Notes under the pieces: generated by a model
The model's input: the letters and a program-made list of their open reading frames with translations, nothing else
Told to the model about the DNA's origin: nothing
The model's database searches: none
Assembly: GCA_023264975.1 (NCBI GenBank)
Contig: JAHFUS010000019.1
Location: forward strand, 1-56,561
Direction: 5' to 3'
Source: Actinomycetes bacterium
GTDB lineage: Bacteria > Actinomycetota > Acidimicrobiia > Acidimicrobiales > GCA-2861595
Length of the DNA stretch: 56,561 bases
Program-made: the position numbers and the translations under genes
Shown: one piece after another, positions 35,744 to 44,158 of the stretch
Position numbering within the stretch: the stretch's first letter is position 1
Layout: each line of letters opens with the position of its first letter

Positions 35744-36792
35744 TGTCGTCCTACGACCTCCTTCCGGACGCCGTGCTCCGCCTCGACGCCGAGCGCCGCA
35801 TCGTCGAGGTCAACCAGGCCGCCGTCACCCTCACGGGGTACCCGCGCGAGCTCCTGGTGGGCCAGTGGTGCAGCCTGTTGGAGCCCCGCTCCAAGGGCGG
35901 CCATCCGCTGCTGGTCGACGACTGGCATCCGTCCGCCAGCCTCCGGTCGGTGGCCACCCTGCCAGAGCAGGAGGTCACGGTGGTCCGGGGCGACGGCGAG
36001 CGGGTGAGGGTCAACGCGGCCGGCCGCTACCAGCGGGGCGAGGGCGGCCGGCTGGAGGGCGTCGTGCTCTCGCTGCGCCTGGCCGAGGCCCGGCGCCACC
36101 AGAGCGCCACCGGCATCGAGATCGTCTCCACCGTCAGTCACGAGCTGCGCTCGCCGCTCACGTCGGTGAAGGGCTACACCAGCCTCCTGCTCAACCGATG
36201 GGACCGCCTGCGCGACGACCAGAAGCGGATGATGCTCGAGCAGGTCAACCACGATGCCGACCGGGTCACCCGCCTCATCACCGAGCTGCTCGACATCAGC
36301 CGCCTGGAGTCGGGGCGCCTCGTGCTGCGCCGTCAGATGGTCGACCTCCCCGAGCTCAGCCGCACGGTCGTGGAGAAGGTGAGAATGGAGTACCCCGACC
36401 TCGACTGCGTGGTCGACTTCCCGGCGGCGTTCCCCACCGTCTACGCCGACGCCGACAAGGTGGTGCAGGTTCTCACCAATCTGGTGGAGAACGCCTGCAA
36501 GTACGCCTCCCCGATCGGCATGCGGGTGGAGGGCGAGATGAGCGAGGCCGTGGCCTCCGTGGCGGTTGTCGACAGGGGCGAGGGGTTCCCCGAGCGCGAC
36601 CTGGCCCGGGTGTTCACCAAGTTCTTCCGGCGGGCCGAGACGAAGCCCAACGGCACCGGCCTGGGCCTGTGGATCAGCCGGGGTCTGGTGGAGGCACACG
36701 GCGGGCAGCTGGACGTGACCTCAATGCCGGGCGAGGGGTCGACGTTCCGTTTTACGCTGCCGCTCTTCGCCTTCGAGGAGCTGCACGGGTAG
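35743..36792 (+). CDS. Soluble PAS-domain sensor histidine kinase (orphan)
   Basis: 349 residues without membrane segments. PAS domain about 3-112 (DLLPDAVLRLDAERRIVEVN); HisKA about 118-190 with the phosphorylated His133 in STVSHELRSPLTSVKGYTSL; HATPase about 225-345 with the N box LVENACKYA, G1 box VVDRGEGFP and G2 box GTGLGLW. It is coupled on both sides (TGATG with the methylase, TAGTG with pheS) and so lies in a translation operon with no response regulator gene in the window. The lone cytoplasmic PAS suggests sensing of an internal redox or small-molecule signal. Partner and signal are unknown. Confidence 0.9.
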   Translation: MSSYDLLPDAVLRLDAERRIVEVNQAAVTLTGYPRELLVGQWCSLLEPRSKGGHPLLVDDWHPSASLRSVATLPEQEVTVVRGDGERVRVNAAGRYQRGEGGRLEGVVLSLRLAEARRHQSATGIEIVSTVSHELRSPLTSVKGYTSLLLNRWDRLRDDQKRMMLEQVNHDADRVTRLITELLDISRLESGRLVLRRQMVDLPELSRTVVEKVRMEYPDLDCVVDFPAAFPTVYADADKVVQVLTNLVENACKYASPIGMRVEGEMSEAVASVAVVDRGEGFPERDLARVFTKFFRRAETKPNGTGLGLWISRGLVEAHGGQLDVTSMPGEGSTFRFTLPLFAFEELHG

Positions 36793-37823
36793 TGGTGGAC
36801 GATCTGGAGCACGTCGAGAAGCAGGCGGGCATGCGGCTGGATGCGGCTTCAACGGTCGAGGAGCTGCGCGCCGCCGAGACGGAGGTGCTCGGCAAGCGGT
36901 CGGCCCTGGCCGGCCTCCACGCCCGCCTCGGCGCCCTGGCGCCCGAGGAGCGCAAGGCGCAGGGCCAGCTGCTCAACGGCGCCCGCACCCGCCTCAGCGA
37001 GCTGGCCGCAGAACGGGCGGCCGAGCTGCGTGCGTCGGAGCGGGCGGCCCGCCTCGAAGCCGAGCGCCTCGACCTCACCGAGGTGTTGCCCGGTCCGCGC
37101 CGGGGCCACCTGAACCTGGTCACCCAGACGCGCGACGAGCTCGAGGACGTCTTCGTGGGCATGGGCTACACCGTGTCCGAGGGGCCCGAGGCGGAGACCG
37201 ACTGGCACAGCTTCGAGGCCCTCAACTTCCCGAAGGGCCATCCCGCCCGAAGTGGCTTCGACACGCTCTACCTCGACTGGGGCGACCCCGAGTCCACCCT
37301 GCTGCGGCCCCACACGTCGCCTGTGCAGATCCGGGTGATGCAGAGCCAGCCGCCGCCGATCTACTCGATCATGCCGGGCAAGGTGTACCGCAAGGACACG
37401 CCCGACGCCCGCCACACCGCGTCGTTCAACCAGATCGAGGGGCTGGTGGTCGACAAGGGCATCACCTTCGGCGACCTGGCCGGCACCATCGAGGCCTTCA
37501 CCGGCGCCTACTTCGGGGCCGGAATCCACGCCCGCCTGCGACCGGCCTACTTCCCGTTCACCGAGCCGTCGGCCGAGTTCGAGATCACCTGCGCCATCTG
37601 CGCCGGCGCCGGCTGCCGCACCTGTTCCGGCACGGGCTGGATCGAGCTGGGCGGCTGCGGGATGGTGCACCCCAACGTGCTGGCCGCCGTCGGCATCGAC
37701 GCCGAGGCGTGGTCGGGCTTCGCCTTCGGCTTCGGCATCGACCGCTGCGCCCAGATGCGCCACGGCATCTCCGACATGCGCATCCTGCTCGACAACGACA
37801 TCCGCTTCATCTCCCAGTTCTGA
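36792..37823 (+). CDS. pheS: Phenylalanyl-tRNA synthetase alpha subunit
   Basis: Catalytic half of the heterotetramer that charges tRNA(Phe). 343 residues. N-terminal coiled coil about 1-90, then class II motifs: VTQTRDELEDVFVGMGYTV and EGPEAETDWHSFEALN (motif 1 region), RPHTSPVQIRVM with PIYSIMPGKVYRKD (motif 2), and AFGFGIDRCAQMRHGI (motif 3). A Cys cluster (CAICAGAGCRTCSGTG) near 255-270 is a known variant of the family. GTG 36792 overlaps the kinase stop; GTG 36795 is equally possible. Confidence 0.96.
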   Translation: MVDDLEHVEKQAGMRLDAASTVEELRAAETEVLGKRSALAGLHARLGALAPEERKAQGQLLNGARTRLSELAAERAAELRASERAARLEAERLDLTEVLPGPRRGHLNLVTQTRDELEDVFVGMGYTVSEGPEAETDWHSFEALNFPKGHPARSGFDTLYLDWGDPESTLLRPHTSPVQIRVMQSQPPPIYSIMPGKVYRKDTPDARHTASFNQIEGLVVDKGITFGDLAGTIEAFTGAYFGAGIHARLRPAYFPFTEPSAEFEITCAICAGAGCRTCSGTGWIELGGCGMVHPNVLAAVGIDAEAWSGFAFGFGIDRCAQMRHGISDMRILLDNDIRFISQF

Positions 37824-37837
37824 GGAAGGGCCGGCCC

Positions 37838-40192
37838 GTGCGCGTCCCGCTCTCCTGGCTCCGTGATTTTGCGCCGTTCGACCTCGACCCGATCGCCCTG
37901 GGCGAGACGTTCGACGACCTCGGCATGGTGGTCGAGGGCATCGACCGCATCGGCGAGGGCCTGGGCGACGTCGTGGTCGCGCGGGTGCTCGACGTGCGCG
38001 CCCACCCCAAAGCCGACCGGGTGCGCATCACCGAGGTCGACATCGGCGCCGGCCCGCTCCAGGTCGTGTGCGGTGCCCCAAACGTGGCCGCCGGACAGCT
38101 GGTGGCGCTGGCCCCGGTGGGCGCGGTGCTGCCGGGCGACTTCGAGATCGGCCGGCGCAAGGTGCGGGGCGAGTGGTCGGAGGGGATGATCTGCTCGGCC
38201 CGGGAGCTTGGCCTCGGTGAGGACGCCGACGGCATCATGGTGCTCGAGCGGGATTTCGAGCTCGGCAGCCCGCTCACCGCCGCGCTGGGGATCGAGGCCG
38301 ACGTCGTGTACGACCTGGCCATCGAGGGAAACCGGCCCGACGCCAACTGCGTCGTCGGTGTGGCCCGCGACGCAGCGGCCCGGTTGCGCCTGCCGTTCGC
38401 CATCCCCGCTCCAACCGGGAGGACGGGCACCGCCGTCGTGGCCGAGTTGGCCACCATCGCCGTCGAGTGCCCCGACCTGTGCCCCAGGTTCACGGCGCGG
38501 GTGGTCAACGGCGTGACCGTGGGCCCGTCGTCCGCCCTGGTCGCCGGCCGCCTCACCCGGGCCGGCATGCGCCCCATCTCCAACGTGGTCGACGCTTCCA
38601 ACTACGTCATGCTCGAGCTGGGCCAGCCCACCCACCCGTACGACCTCGACCTGCTGCCGGGGCGGGGCCTGCTGGTGCGCCGGGCCGACCCGGGCGAGAC
38701 GCTCGTCACCCTCGACGGGGTGGAGCGGCCGCTGAGCGCCGACGACTGCGTCATCTGCGACGCCACCGGGACGCCCGTGGGCCTCGGCGGCATCATGGGC
38801 GGCGCCTCGTCGGAGATCTCGCCGTCCACCACCTCGGTACTGCTGGAAGCTGCGTACTTCGACCCCATGTCGATCGCCCGGTCGTCGAAGCGCCTGAACC
38901 TGCGCTCGGAAGCGTCGGCCCGCTTCGAGCGGGGCTGTGACCCCGAGGGCATCGACCGGGCCTCCTCGCGCTTCTTCGAGATCCTCGGCCTCGGTGAGGT
39001 GGCGGCGGGCACGCTCGACGTGTGGCAGCGCCCGGCACCGTCACCGCCCGTACGGGTGCGCACGGGGCGGGTCAACGCGCTCCTCGGAACCGGGCTGGCC
39101 GACGACGACGTGTGTTCCCTCCTGGCGCCGATCGGTTTCATGGTCACTCCGGTGGGCGACGGCCTGCACGATGTGGTGCCCCCGTCGTTCCGCCCCGACG
39201 CCACCACCGAGATCGACCTGGTGGAGGAGATCGGCCGCCATCACGGCTTCAGCCGCATCCCCCGCACCGTCCCCGACAGCCCCCACGTGGGCCACCTCAC
39301 GCCGTACCAGAAGGCCCGCCGCCGCCTGCGCGACGTCCTCGTTGGCGCCGGCGTGAGCGAGGCCGTGTCGTCGCCCCTGCTGGCGCCCGGCGACAACGAG
39401 CGGGCGGGCTGGGCCGGCGCGCTCATCGAGGCGGTCGACCCGCTGGCCCGGGAGGAGTCGGTGCTGCGGGCCTCGCTGCTGCCCAGCCTGCTCAAGGCGG
39501 TGGCCCGCAACGCGTCGTACCGCAGCCCCGACGTGGCGCTGTTCGAGATCGGCAAGGTGTTCCGGGTGCCCGCCGGCAAACGGGGCGACCTGCCCGACGA
39601 GCGCGAGCTGGTCGGCGTGGCCCTGGCCGGCGCCGGCGGGGGAGCGGCCGCCGCCAAGCAGGTGCTCGACGTGGTGCTCGACGGCCTCCGCCGGCCTGCG
39701 ACACTCGACGCATCCACCGCGTCCGGCCTGCATCCCACCCGCACGGCCCGTGTCCTGGTCGGCACCGAGGTGATCGGTCACGTGGGCGAGGTGGACCCCG
39801 ACGTGTCGGCCGCCTTCGGCATCGACGGCCGGGTGGGCTGGATCGAGCTCGACCTGGCCGACCTCCTGCCCACCGAGAACGCCTACCCCCGGGCCGTCGC
39901 CGTGGGCCGTCACCCGTCGAGCGACATCGACCTCGCCTTCGTGGTCGACGACGAGGTGCCGGCCGCCGCCGTCGCCGCTTCCGTCCGCGCCGCGGCGGGA
40001 GACCTGCTCGAGGACCTGCGCCTGTTCGACGTCTACCGCAACGAGCGCCTCGGCGCCGGTCGCCGCAGTCTGGCCCTCCGTCTCCGCCTCCAGGCGCCCG
40101 ACCGCACGCTCACCGAGGCCGACGTGGCCGACGTCCGCCGGCGTTGCATCGACGCCGTGTCGGAGGCCCATCAGGCCGAGCTGCGCACCTGA
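37838..40192 (+). CDS. pheT: Phenylalanyl-tRNA synthetase beta subunit
   Basis: 784 residues, full length. MRVPLSWLRDF starts it, then an EMAP/OB tRNA-binding domain (about 40-150, HPKADRVRITEVDIG and VVCGAPNVAAGQ). The B3/B4 editing region follows (SNVVDASNYVMLELGQPTHP, LEAAYFDPMSIARSSKRL), then B5, the core, and the C-terminal anticodon-binding fold (RHPSSDIDLAFVVDDEVPA). The GTG follows AGGAAGGG. It ends the infC-to-pheT run; hairpin copy B comes 6 nt after the stop. Confidence 0.97.
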   Translation: MRVPLSWLRDFAPFDLDPIALGETFDDLGMVVEGIDRIGEGLGDVVVARVLDVRAHPKADRVRITEVDIGAGPLQVVCGAPNVAAGQLVALAPVGAVLPGDFEIGRRKVRGEWSEGMICSARELGLGEDADGIMVLERDFELGSPLTAALGIEADVVYDLAIEGNRPDANCVVGVARDAAARLRLPFAIPAPTGRTGTAVVAELATIAVECPDLCPRFTARVVNGVTVGPSSALVAGRLTRAGMRPISNVVDASNYVMLELGQPTHPYDLDLLPGRGLLVRRADPGETLVTLDGVERPLSADDCVICDATGTPVGLGGIMGGASSEISPSTTSVLLEAAYFDPMSIARSSKRLNLRSEASARFERGCDPEGIDRASSRFFEILGLGEVAAGTLDVWQRPAPSPPVRVRTGRVNALLGTGLADDDVCSLLAPIGFMVTPVGDGLHDVVPPSFRPDATTEIDLVEEIGRHHGFSRIPRTVPDSPHVGHLTPYQKARRRLRDVLVGAGVSEAVSSPLLAPGDNERAGWAGALIEAVDPLAREESVLRASLLPSLLKAVARNASYRSPDVALFEIGKVFRVPAGKRGDLPDERELVGVALAGAGGGAAAAKQVLDVVLDGLRRPATLDASTASGLHPTRTARVLVGTEVIGHVGEVDPDVSAAFGIDGRVGWIELDLADLLPTENAYPRAVAVGRHPSSDIDLAFVVDDEVPAAAVAASVRAAAGDLLEDLRLFDVYRNERLGAGRRSLALRLRLQAPDRTLTEADVADVRRRCIDAVSEAHQAELRT

Positions 40193-40198
40193 GGTCCG

Positions 40199-40249
40199 GT
40201 TCTGGTCGGCGAACCGGTGTGAAGTTCGCTGCGATCTGCCGACCAGAAC
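40199..40249. repeat. 51-bp hairpin repeat, family copy B
   Basis: Outer arms GTTCTGGTCGGC (40199-40210) and GCCGACCAGAAC (40238-40249) pair perfectly; an inner GCGAAC/GTTCGC pair (40209-40214 with 40224-40229) stacks within. It lies directly after pheT and likely marks the end of that transcript. Confidence 0.85.
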
Positions 40250-40294
40250 GGACGGCGAGCGGAAACGCGTACGGGTAGCAGGGGGTGCGAGGGA

Positions 40295-40300
40295 TACGCT
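40295..40300 (+). promoter_or_regulatory. Putative -10 box of the membrane protein gene
   Basis: TACGCT, 32 nt before ATG 40333. The resulting short leader contains GGAGGT at 40321-40326, so this gene is leadered, unlike many neighbours. Confidence 0.45.
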
Positions 40301-40332
40301 GTGGGAACGACTTGATGCCCGGAGGTGCCTTG

Positions 40333-40818
40333 ATGCTCACCCGAAGCAAGGTCCAGCAGCTCCACGACGACCGCCTCGACGAGGTACGTCTCTCCGGCGC
40401 CGCGAGCCGGCCGCCGCTCGGCCGTTGGCTGACGGACGGAGGCGTCGTCGCCGGCCGGTGGCCCCGCGGGCTCGGTCTCGCCTGGACCGCCGTGTTCGCC
40501 GCGGCCATCGTCGTCGAGCCTGCGCCGGCCAACCCCGGCGCTCCCGAGCCGCTCTGGGCCGGCATCCTCTTCCTCGGGCTCTTCGCCGCCCTGGGTGCGA
40601 TGGCCGCCGGCCTGGCGCACCGGCAGCGGTTGGGTCTCATCGCATCGATCGCGGCCGGTGGCTTGGCCCTCGTCGGCACCGTCATGTGCCCCGTCTCCGA
40701 TCACCACAGCAGCGTGGGTGCCTGGTGGTACCTGCAGATGGTGGGCTTCTCCGGCGTGATCGGCGCCAGCCTCGTCGGCCTCCGTCGTTCCAGGTCGGCG
40801 CCCGCCTCCACCGGCTGA
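40333..40818 (+). CDS. Four-helix membrane protein of unknown function
   Basis: 161 residues. A cytoplasmic start of about 45 residues (LTRSKVQQLHDDRLDEVRLS) is followed by four hydrophobic segments (about 48-65, 75-95, 100-120 and 128-148) and a short basic end (RRSRSAPASTG). A conserved-looking CPVSDHHSS loop lies between helices 3 and 4, with Cys and two His. The ribosome site GGAGGT is at 6 nt. No family recognised. It stands alone between two family hairpins (B before, D after). Confidence 0.7.
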   Translation: MLTRSKVQQLHDDRLDEVRLSGAASRPPLGRWLTDGGVVAGRWPRGLGLAWTAVFAAAIVVEPAPANPGAPEPLWAGILFLGLFAALGAMAAGLAHRQRLGLIASIAAGGLALVGTVMCPVSDHHSSVGAWWYLQMVGFSGVIGASLVGLRRSRSAPASTG

Positions 40819-40820
40819 GT

Positions 40821-40872
40821 GTTCCCGGTACGAAATCTCACACTGCGCAGCAGGCGCCTTCGTACCGGGAAC
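40821..40872. repeat. 52-bp hairpin repeat, family copy D (bidirectional 3' end)
   Basis: Perfect 14-base arms GTTCCCGGTACGAA (40821-40834) and TTCGTACCGGGAAC (40859-40872) around a 24-nt loop with a CACAC core also seen in copy B. It lies between the ends of convergent genes, starting 2 nt after a stop codon and ending 15 nt from the meaB stop. Confidence 0.8.
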
Positions 40873-40887
40873 GAGGCTCTGCGGTGG

Positions 40888-41847
40888 TCAGGCGAGCAGT
40901 CCGGCCGCCGCCGACCAGGGATCGGTGCGGCGGGCGGCGACGTCGGCCACAGCCTGGTCGAACGCCGGCCCTGAGCACTGCCCGTCGGCCCGGGCGCCGA
41001 GGAGGTGCAGGACGACAGCCCGTACTTCGGCGGCGACCCGGACGGCCCGGCGCGCGACCAGGGCACCGCTCTCCTGCTGCTGCGAGCGGTGGGCCACGAC
41101 CGAGTCCCAGAACTCGGCGACGCCCCCGCCCGTCGCTGCCACTGCACTCACGACCGGCGGGCGCCAGGGCCCGGGGGCGAGGTTCATGTCGAGCATCATC
41201 TCGAGATTCCGCCGGGCCTCGGCCGCCCCGGGCCGATCGGACTTGTTCACCACCAGCACGTCGGCCGCTTCCAACAGGCCCGCCTTGTTGGCCTGCACGG
41301 CGTCGCCCCAGCCGGGGTTCACCACCACGACGGTGGTGTCCGCCGCTCCCGCCACCTCCACCTCGACCTGGCCCACGCCCACGGTCTCCACCAGCACGAG
41401 CGGGAAGCCGGCGGCGTCGAGCACCCGGATGGCTTCGGGCGTCGACAGCGCCAGCCCACCGACGTGGCCTCGCGTGGCCATGGAGCGGATGTAGACGCCG
41501 GCGTCGCCGGCATGGTCCTGCATCCGAACCCGATCGCCGAGGATGGCCCCGCCCGAGAACGGTGACGAGGGGTCGACGGCCAGCACGGCCACGTCGGTGC
41601 CCTGGGCCCGCAGGTGGCTGAGGAGGCGGTCGGTGAGGGTGGACTTGCCCGCCCCGGGGGCGCCGGTGATGCCGACCGTGTAGGCCCGGCCACTGAGCGG
41701 GTGGGTGACGCGGCCCACTTGGCGGGCGCCGTCGCCGCCCCGTTCGACCAGCGAGATCAGCCGGGCGAGGGCGGCCCGATCGCCGGCGGAGGCGGCGGCC
41801 AGCAGGGCGGACGGGTCACGCTCGGGGACGGTGCCGCCTTCGGCCAC
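40888..41847 (-). CDS. meaB: MeaB/ArgK-family GTPase, acyl-CoA mutase chaperone
   Basis: G3E P-loop GTPase that loads and protects B12-dependent acyl-CoA mutases. 319 residues. Walker A is GITGAPGAGKSTL (about 60-72), AVLAVDPSSPFSGGAILGDR follows, then VETVGVGQVEVEVAG (switch and Walker B region) and the base motif VVNKSDRPGAA. C-terminal helices close it. A candidate client, the mutase large subunit, is encoded 9 kb away at 50621-52267. GTG start; nifU ends 23 nt upstream, so the two are likely co-transcribed. Confidence 0.93.
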   Translation of the reverse strand: MAEGGTVPERDPSALLAAASAGDRAALARLISLVERGGDGARQVGRVTHPLSGRAYTVGITGAPGAGKSTLTDRLLSHLRAQGTDVAVLAVDPSSPFSGGAILGDRVRMQDHAGDAGVYIRSMATRGHVGGLALSTPEAIRVLDAAGFPLVLVETVGVGQVEVEVAGAADTTVVVVNPGWGDAVQANKAGLLEAADVLVVNKSDRPGAAEARRNLEMMLDMNLAPGPWRPPVVSAVAATGGGVAEFWDSVVAHRSQQQESGALVARRAVRVAAEVRAVVLHLLGARADGQCSGPAFDQAVADVAARRTDPWSAAAGLLA

Positions 41848-41870
41848 CGGCGCGTCCGGGGGCCGGTCGA

Positions 41871-42128
41871 TCAGAAGTTCGTCTCGACCGTGTCGAAGTC
41901 GATGCCCTTGGCCCGCACCTCGGTGATTCCGGGGACGCGGTCCTTCAGGATGCGCTCGATGCCCGCCTTGAGGGTGAGCGACGACATCGGGCAGCCGCCG
42001 CAGGCGCCCATGAGCTCGATGTCGACCACGCCGGTCCCCTCGTCGACCGAGAGCAGGCGCATGTCGCCGCCGTCGGACTGGAGGGCGGGACGGATCGCTT
42101 CCATCGCCTCGAGGAGGAGCTCTTGCAT
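41871..42128 (-). CDS. NifU C-terminal-type Fe-S cluster scaffold
   Basis: 85 residues from ATG 42128. The whole protein is the NifU_C/Nfu domain: MQELLLEAMEAIRPALQSDG, DGGDMRLLSVD, and ELMGACGGCPMSSLTLKAGI with the CxxC that holds a bridging 4Fe-4S cluster. An earlier in-frame start at 42176 would add 16 residues and span the -10 box, so the short form is preferred. Likely transfers clusters to client enzymes. Upstream partner of meaB in one unit. Confidence 0.9.
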   Translation of the reverse strand: MQELLLEAMEAIRPALQSDGGDMRLLSVDEGTGVVDIELMGACGGCPMSSLTLKAGIERILKDRVPGITEVRAKGIDFDTVETNF

Positions 42129-42134
42129 GGCACC

Positions 42135-42140
42135 ACGGTA
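42135..42140 (-). promoter_or_regulatory. -10 box of a leaderless nifU-meaB transcript
   Basis: TACCGT on the minus strand, 6 nt before ATG 42128. Confidence 0.55.
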
Positions 42141-42184
42141 CAACCAGGTCCGGGCCGTCCCCATTCCACCCCGCACGTCACCGC

Positions 42185-42577
42185 TCAGCCGTCGAGCGCC
42201 CCGGGGTCGGCGGGCACGTCGACGGCGAGCATCTTCAAGGCGTCAAGCGGCACGATGTCGAGGGCCCGCTCGTGGGTCGACGCCAGCACAACGAAGGCGG
42301 CGGCGCCGTCCTGGTAGGCGCGGAGCCAGTTGCGGGCGGTGACGCACCAGCGGTCGCCCGGCACCAGTCCCGGGAAGTGGTACGCCGGGTTCGGCGTGCT
42401 GAGGTCGTTGCCGATGCTGCGCTGGTGCTCCAGGAACTCCGACGTGACGACGGCGCAGATGGTGTGGCTTCCGAGGTCCTGCGGCCCGGTGGAGCAGCAG
42501 CCGTCCCGGTAGAAGCCGGTGACCGGGTCCATGCCGCACGGCTCCATCTCCCCGCCCAGCACGTTGCGATCGGCCAT
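42185..42577 (-). CDS. DUF2237 family protein
   Basis: 130 residues from the ATG at 42577 (MADRNVLGGEMEPCG). The DUF2237 pattern is clear: EPCGMDPVTGFYRDGCCSTG, DLGSHTICAVVTSEFLEHQR, GNDLSTPNPAYHFPGLVPG, DRWCVTARNW, THERALDIVPLDALK. The many conserved Cys suggest metal or redox chemistry, but the family has no settled function. Longer forms starting at 42643 run into the tandem-repeat region and are less likely. Confidence 0.88.
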   Translation of the reverse strand: MADRNVLGGEMEPCGMDPVTGFYRDGCCSTGPQDLGSHTICAVVTSEFLEHQRSIGNDLSTPNPAYHFPGLVPGDRWCVTARNWLRAYQDGAAAFVVLASTHERALDIVPLDALKMLAVDVPADPGALDG

Positions 42578-42610
42578 CCCGGCAGTATCGCCGCCCGGAG
42601 CGCCGGCCAC

Positions 42611-42730
42611 CGCGCCCAGTCGATCGGAGCGGGCGCCGGCCACCGCTCCCAGTCGATCGGAGCGCCGGCCACCGCTCCCAGTCGATCGGAGCGGGCGCTA
42701 CCGCTCCCAGTCGATCGGAGCGGGCGCTAC
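42611..42730. repeat. Tandem array of four 29-33-bp hairpin units
   Basis: The core CCCAGTCGATCGGAGCG begins at 42615, 42648, 42677 and 42706. Complete units form CCGCTCC / GGAGCGG stems with a 9-nt loop (the first has a base change). A fifth half-unit merges with the last codons and stop of murA (42727). The array fills the gap between murA and the DUF2237 gene. There are no unique spacers, so it is not CRISPR. Confidence 0.9.
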
Positions 42731-43980
42731 CGCTCCCTGGTGACGTCGGCGCCGAGCGAGCGCAGCTTGCCGGCGAGGTCGTCGTAGCCCCGGTCGATGT
42801 GGAAGCCCTCCGCCACCACGGTCTCGCCCTCGGCGGCCAGGCCGGCCAGCACCAGGCCGGCGCCGGCCCGCAGGTCGTGGGCCTTCACCGGCGCCGCCGA
42901 CAGGCGCTTCACGCCCCGCACCACGGCGTGGTGGCCCTGGATGCGGATGTCGGCACCCATGCGCACCAGCTCGCTCACGTAGTTGAACCGGTTGGCCCCG
43001 TAGAGGTTCTCGGTCACGATGCCGACGCCGTCACTCACGGCCAGTACCGACATGAGCAGCGGCTTGTAGTCGGTGGCGATGCCCGGGTAGGGAAGGGTGG
43101 ACAGGTCGGCCGAGCGCAGCCGGCGGGGGGCGGCCGCCCACAGCCCGTCAAGGGTGGGTGACGTGCGCAGGCCCATCTCGCCCAGCTTCGCCAGCAGCAT
43201 GTCCATGTGGTCGGGCCGCGCGCCGAGCACGGTGATCTCGCCGCCGGCGATGGCCACGGCCGCCAGGAAGGTGGCCACCTCCACCCGGTCGGGTATCACC
43301 TCGTGGTCGACCGGGATCAGCTCCTCGACGCCCTCGATCGTGATGGTCGACGTGCCTGCGCCCTGGATGTGGGCGCCCATGCGGATCAGCAGGCCGGCCA
43401 GGTCGGCCACCTCGGGCTCGCGCGCCGCGTTCTCGATGACGGTGGTGCCCTTGGCCAGCACGGCCGCCATCAGCACCGTGTCGGTGGCGGTGTGGCTCGG
43501 CACCTCGAGCAGGACGCGGTTGCCGAGGAGCACGTCGGCCCGTCCCTCGATGATCCCGTGGCTGAGCTCGAAGCCGGCGCCCAGCGCCTCGAGACCGCTC
43601 AGGTGGTCGTCCACCGGCCGCGACCCGAAGTCGTCGCCGCCGGGCATCGACACGCACGCCCGGCCGCAGGCGGCCAGGAGGGGGCCGAGCACGACGATCG
43701 ACGCCCGCATGCGCTCGACCAGCTCGTAGGGCGCCTCCGGCACGATGTCGGCCGGGCGGTGGACGTGGAGCACGTCGTCCTCCCGCCGCACGTCGACGCC
43801 CATCGACATGAGGAGGTCGCACATAGTCTCCACGTCGGCGATGTGGGGCACATTGCGCAGCACGTGGTCGCCCTCGGCCAGCAGGGTGGCGGCCAGCAGC
43901 TTGAGCACCGAGTTCTTGGCGCCGCCGGCCCGTACGGAGCCCTCGAGTGGCGGGCCGGGGCGCACGACGAAGCGGTCCAC
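42727..43980 (-). CDS. murA: UDP-N-acetylglucosamine 1-carboxyvinyltransferase, Asp-type
   Basis: First committed step of peptidoglycan synthesis, adding enolpyruvate to UDP-GlcNAc. 417 residues from GTG 43980, full length. RAGGAKNSVLKLLAATLLA is the N-terminal substrate site. The catalytic loop reads VSMPGGDDFGSRPVDDH: Asp116 stands where most MurA have Cys115. The same Cys-to-Asp change makes mycobacterial MurA insensitive to fosfomycin, so natural resistance is expected here. An ATG at 44055 would add a shadow extension of 25 residues. A -10 box 5 nt upstream suggests leaderless expression. Confidence 0.95.
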   Translation of the reverse strand: MDRFVVRPGPPLEGSVRAGGAKNSVLKLLAATLLAEGDHVLRNVPHIADVETMCDLLMSMGVDVRREDDVLHVHRPADIVPEAPYELVERMRASIVVLGPLLAACGRACVSMPGGDDFGSRPVDDHLSGLEALGAGFELSHGIIEGRADVLLGNRVLLEVPSHTATDTVLMAAVLAKGTTVIENAAREPEVADLAGLLIRMGAHIQGAGTSTITIEGVEELIPVDHEVIPDRVEVATFLAAVAIAGGEITVLGARPDHMDMLLAKLGEMGLRTSPTLDGLWAAAPRRLRSADLSTLPYPGIATDYKPLLMSVLAVSDGVGIVTENLYGANRFNYVSELVRMGADIRIQGHHAVVRGVKRLSAAPVKAHDLRAGAGLVLAGLAAEGETVVAEGFHIDRGYDDLAGKLRSLGADVTRER

Positions 43981-43985
43981 GGCCC

Positions 43986-43991
43986 AGAGTA
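43986..43991 (-). promoter_or_regulatory. -10 box of a leaderless murA transcript
   Basis: TACTCT on the minus strand, 5 nt before GTG 43980. Confidence 0.5.
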
Positions 43992-44146
43992 TCCCGCGCC
44001 GTCGGCCCTGCCGCACGCACTCACCGGCGGGCTCGCACCGCCCGGACCGGCGCAAGCGGCCCCGACCACGAGGATGACGGGCACGGCCGGCATGGTCGAC
44101 GGGGGCAATCCCCGAACGCCGAACGCAGGGGCCGGGAAGGGTCTCC

Positions 44147-44152
44147 TATGCT
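44147..44152 (+). promoter_or_regulatory. -10 box of a leaderless M20 peptidase transcript
   Basis: TATGCT ends 6 nt before ATG 44159. The divergent murA promoter lies 155 nt away; nothing else was seen in between. Confidence 0.6.
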
Positions 44153-44158
44153 CCGGCG

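Noticed and set aside
42611-42730. Possible CRISPR array
   Set aside because: The repeat units adjoin each other with no unique spacers, there are only four, and no cas gene is nearby.
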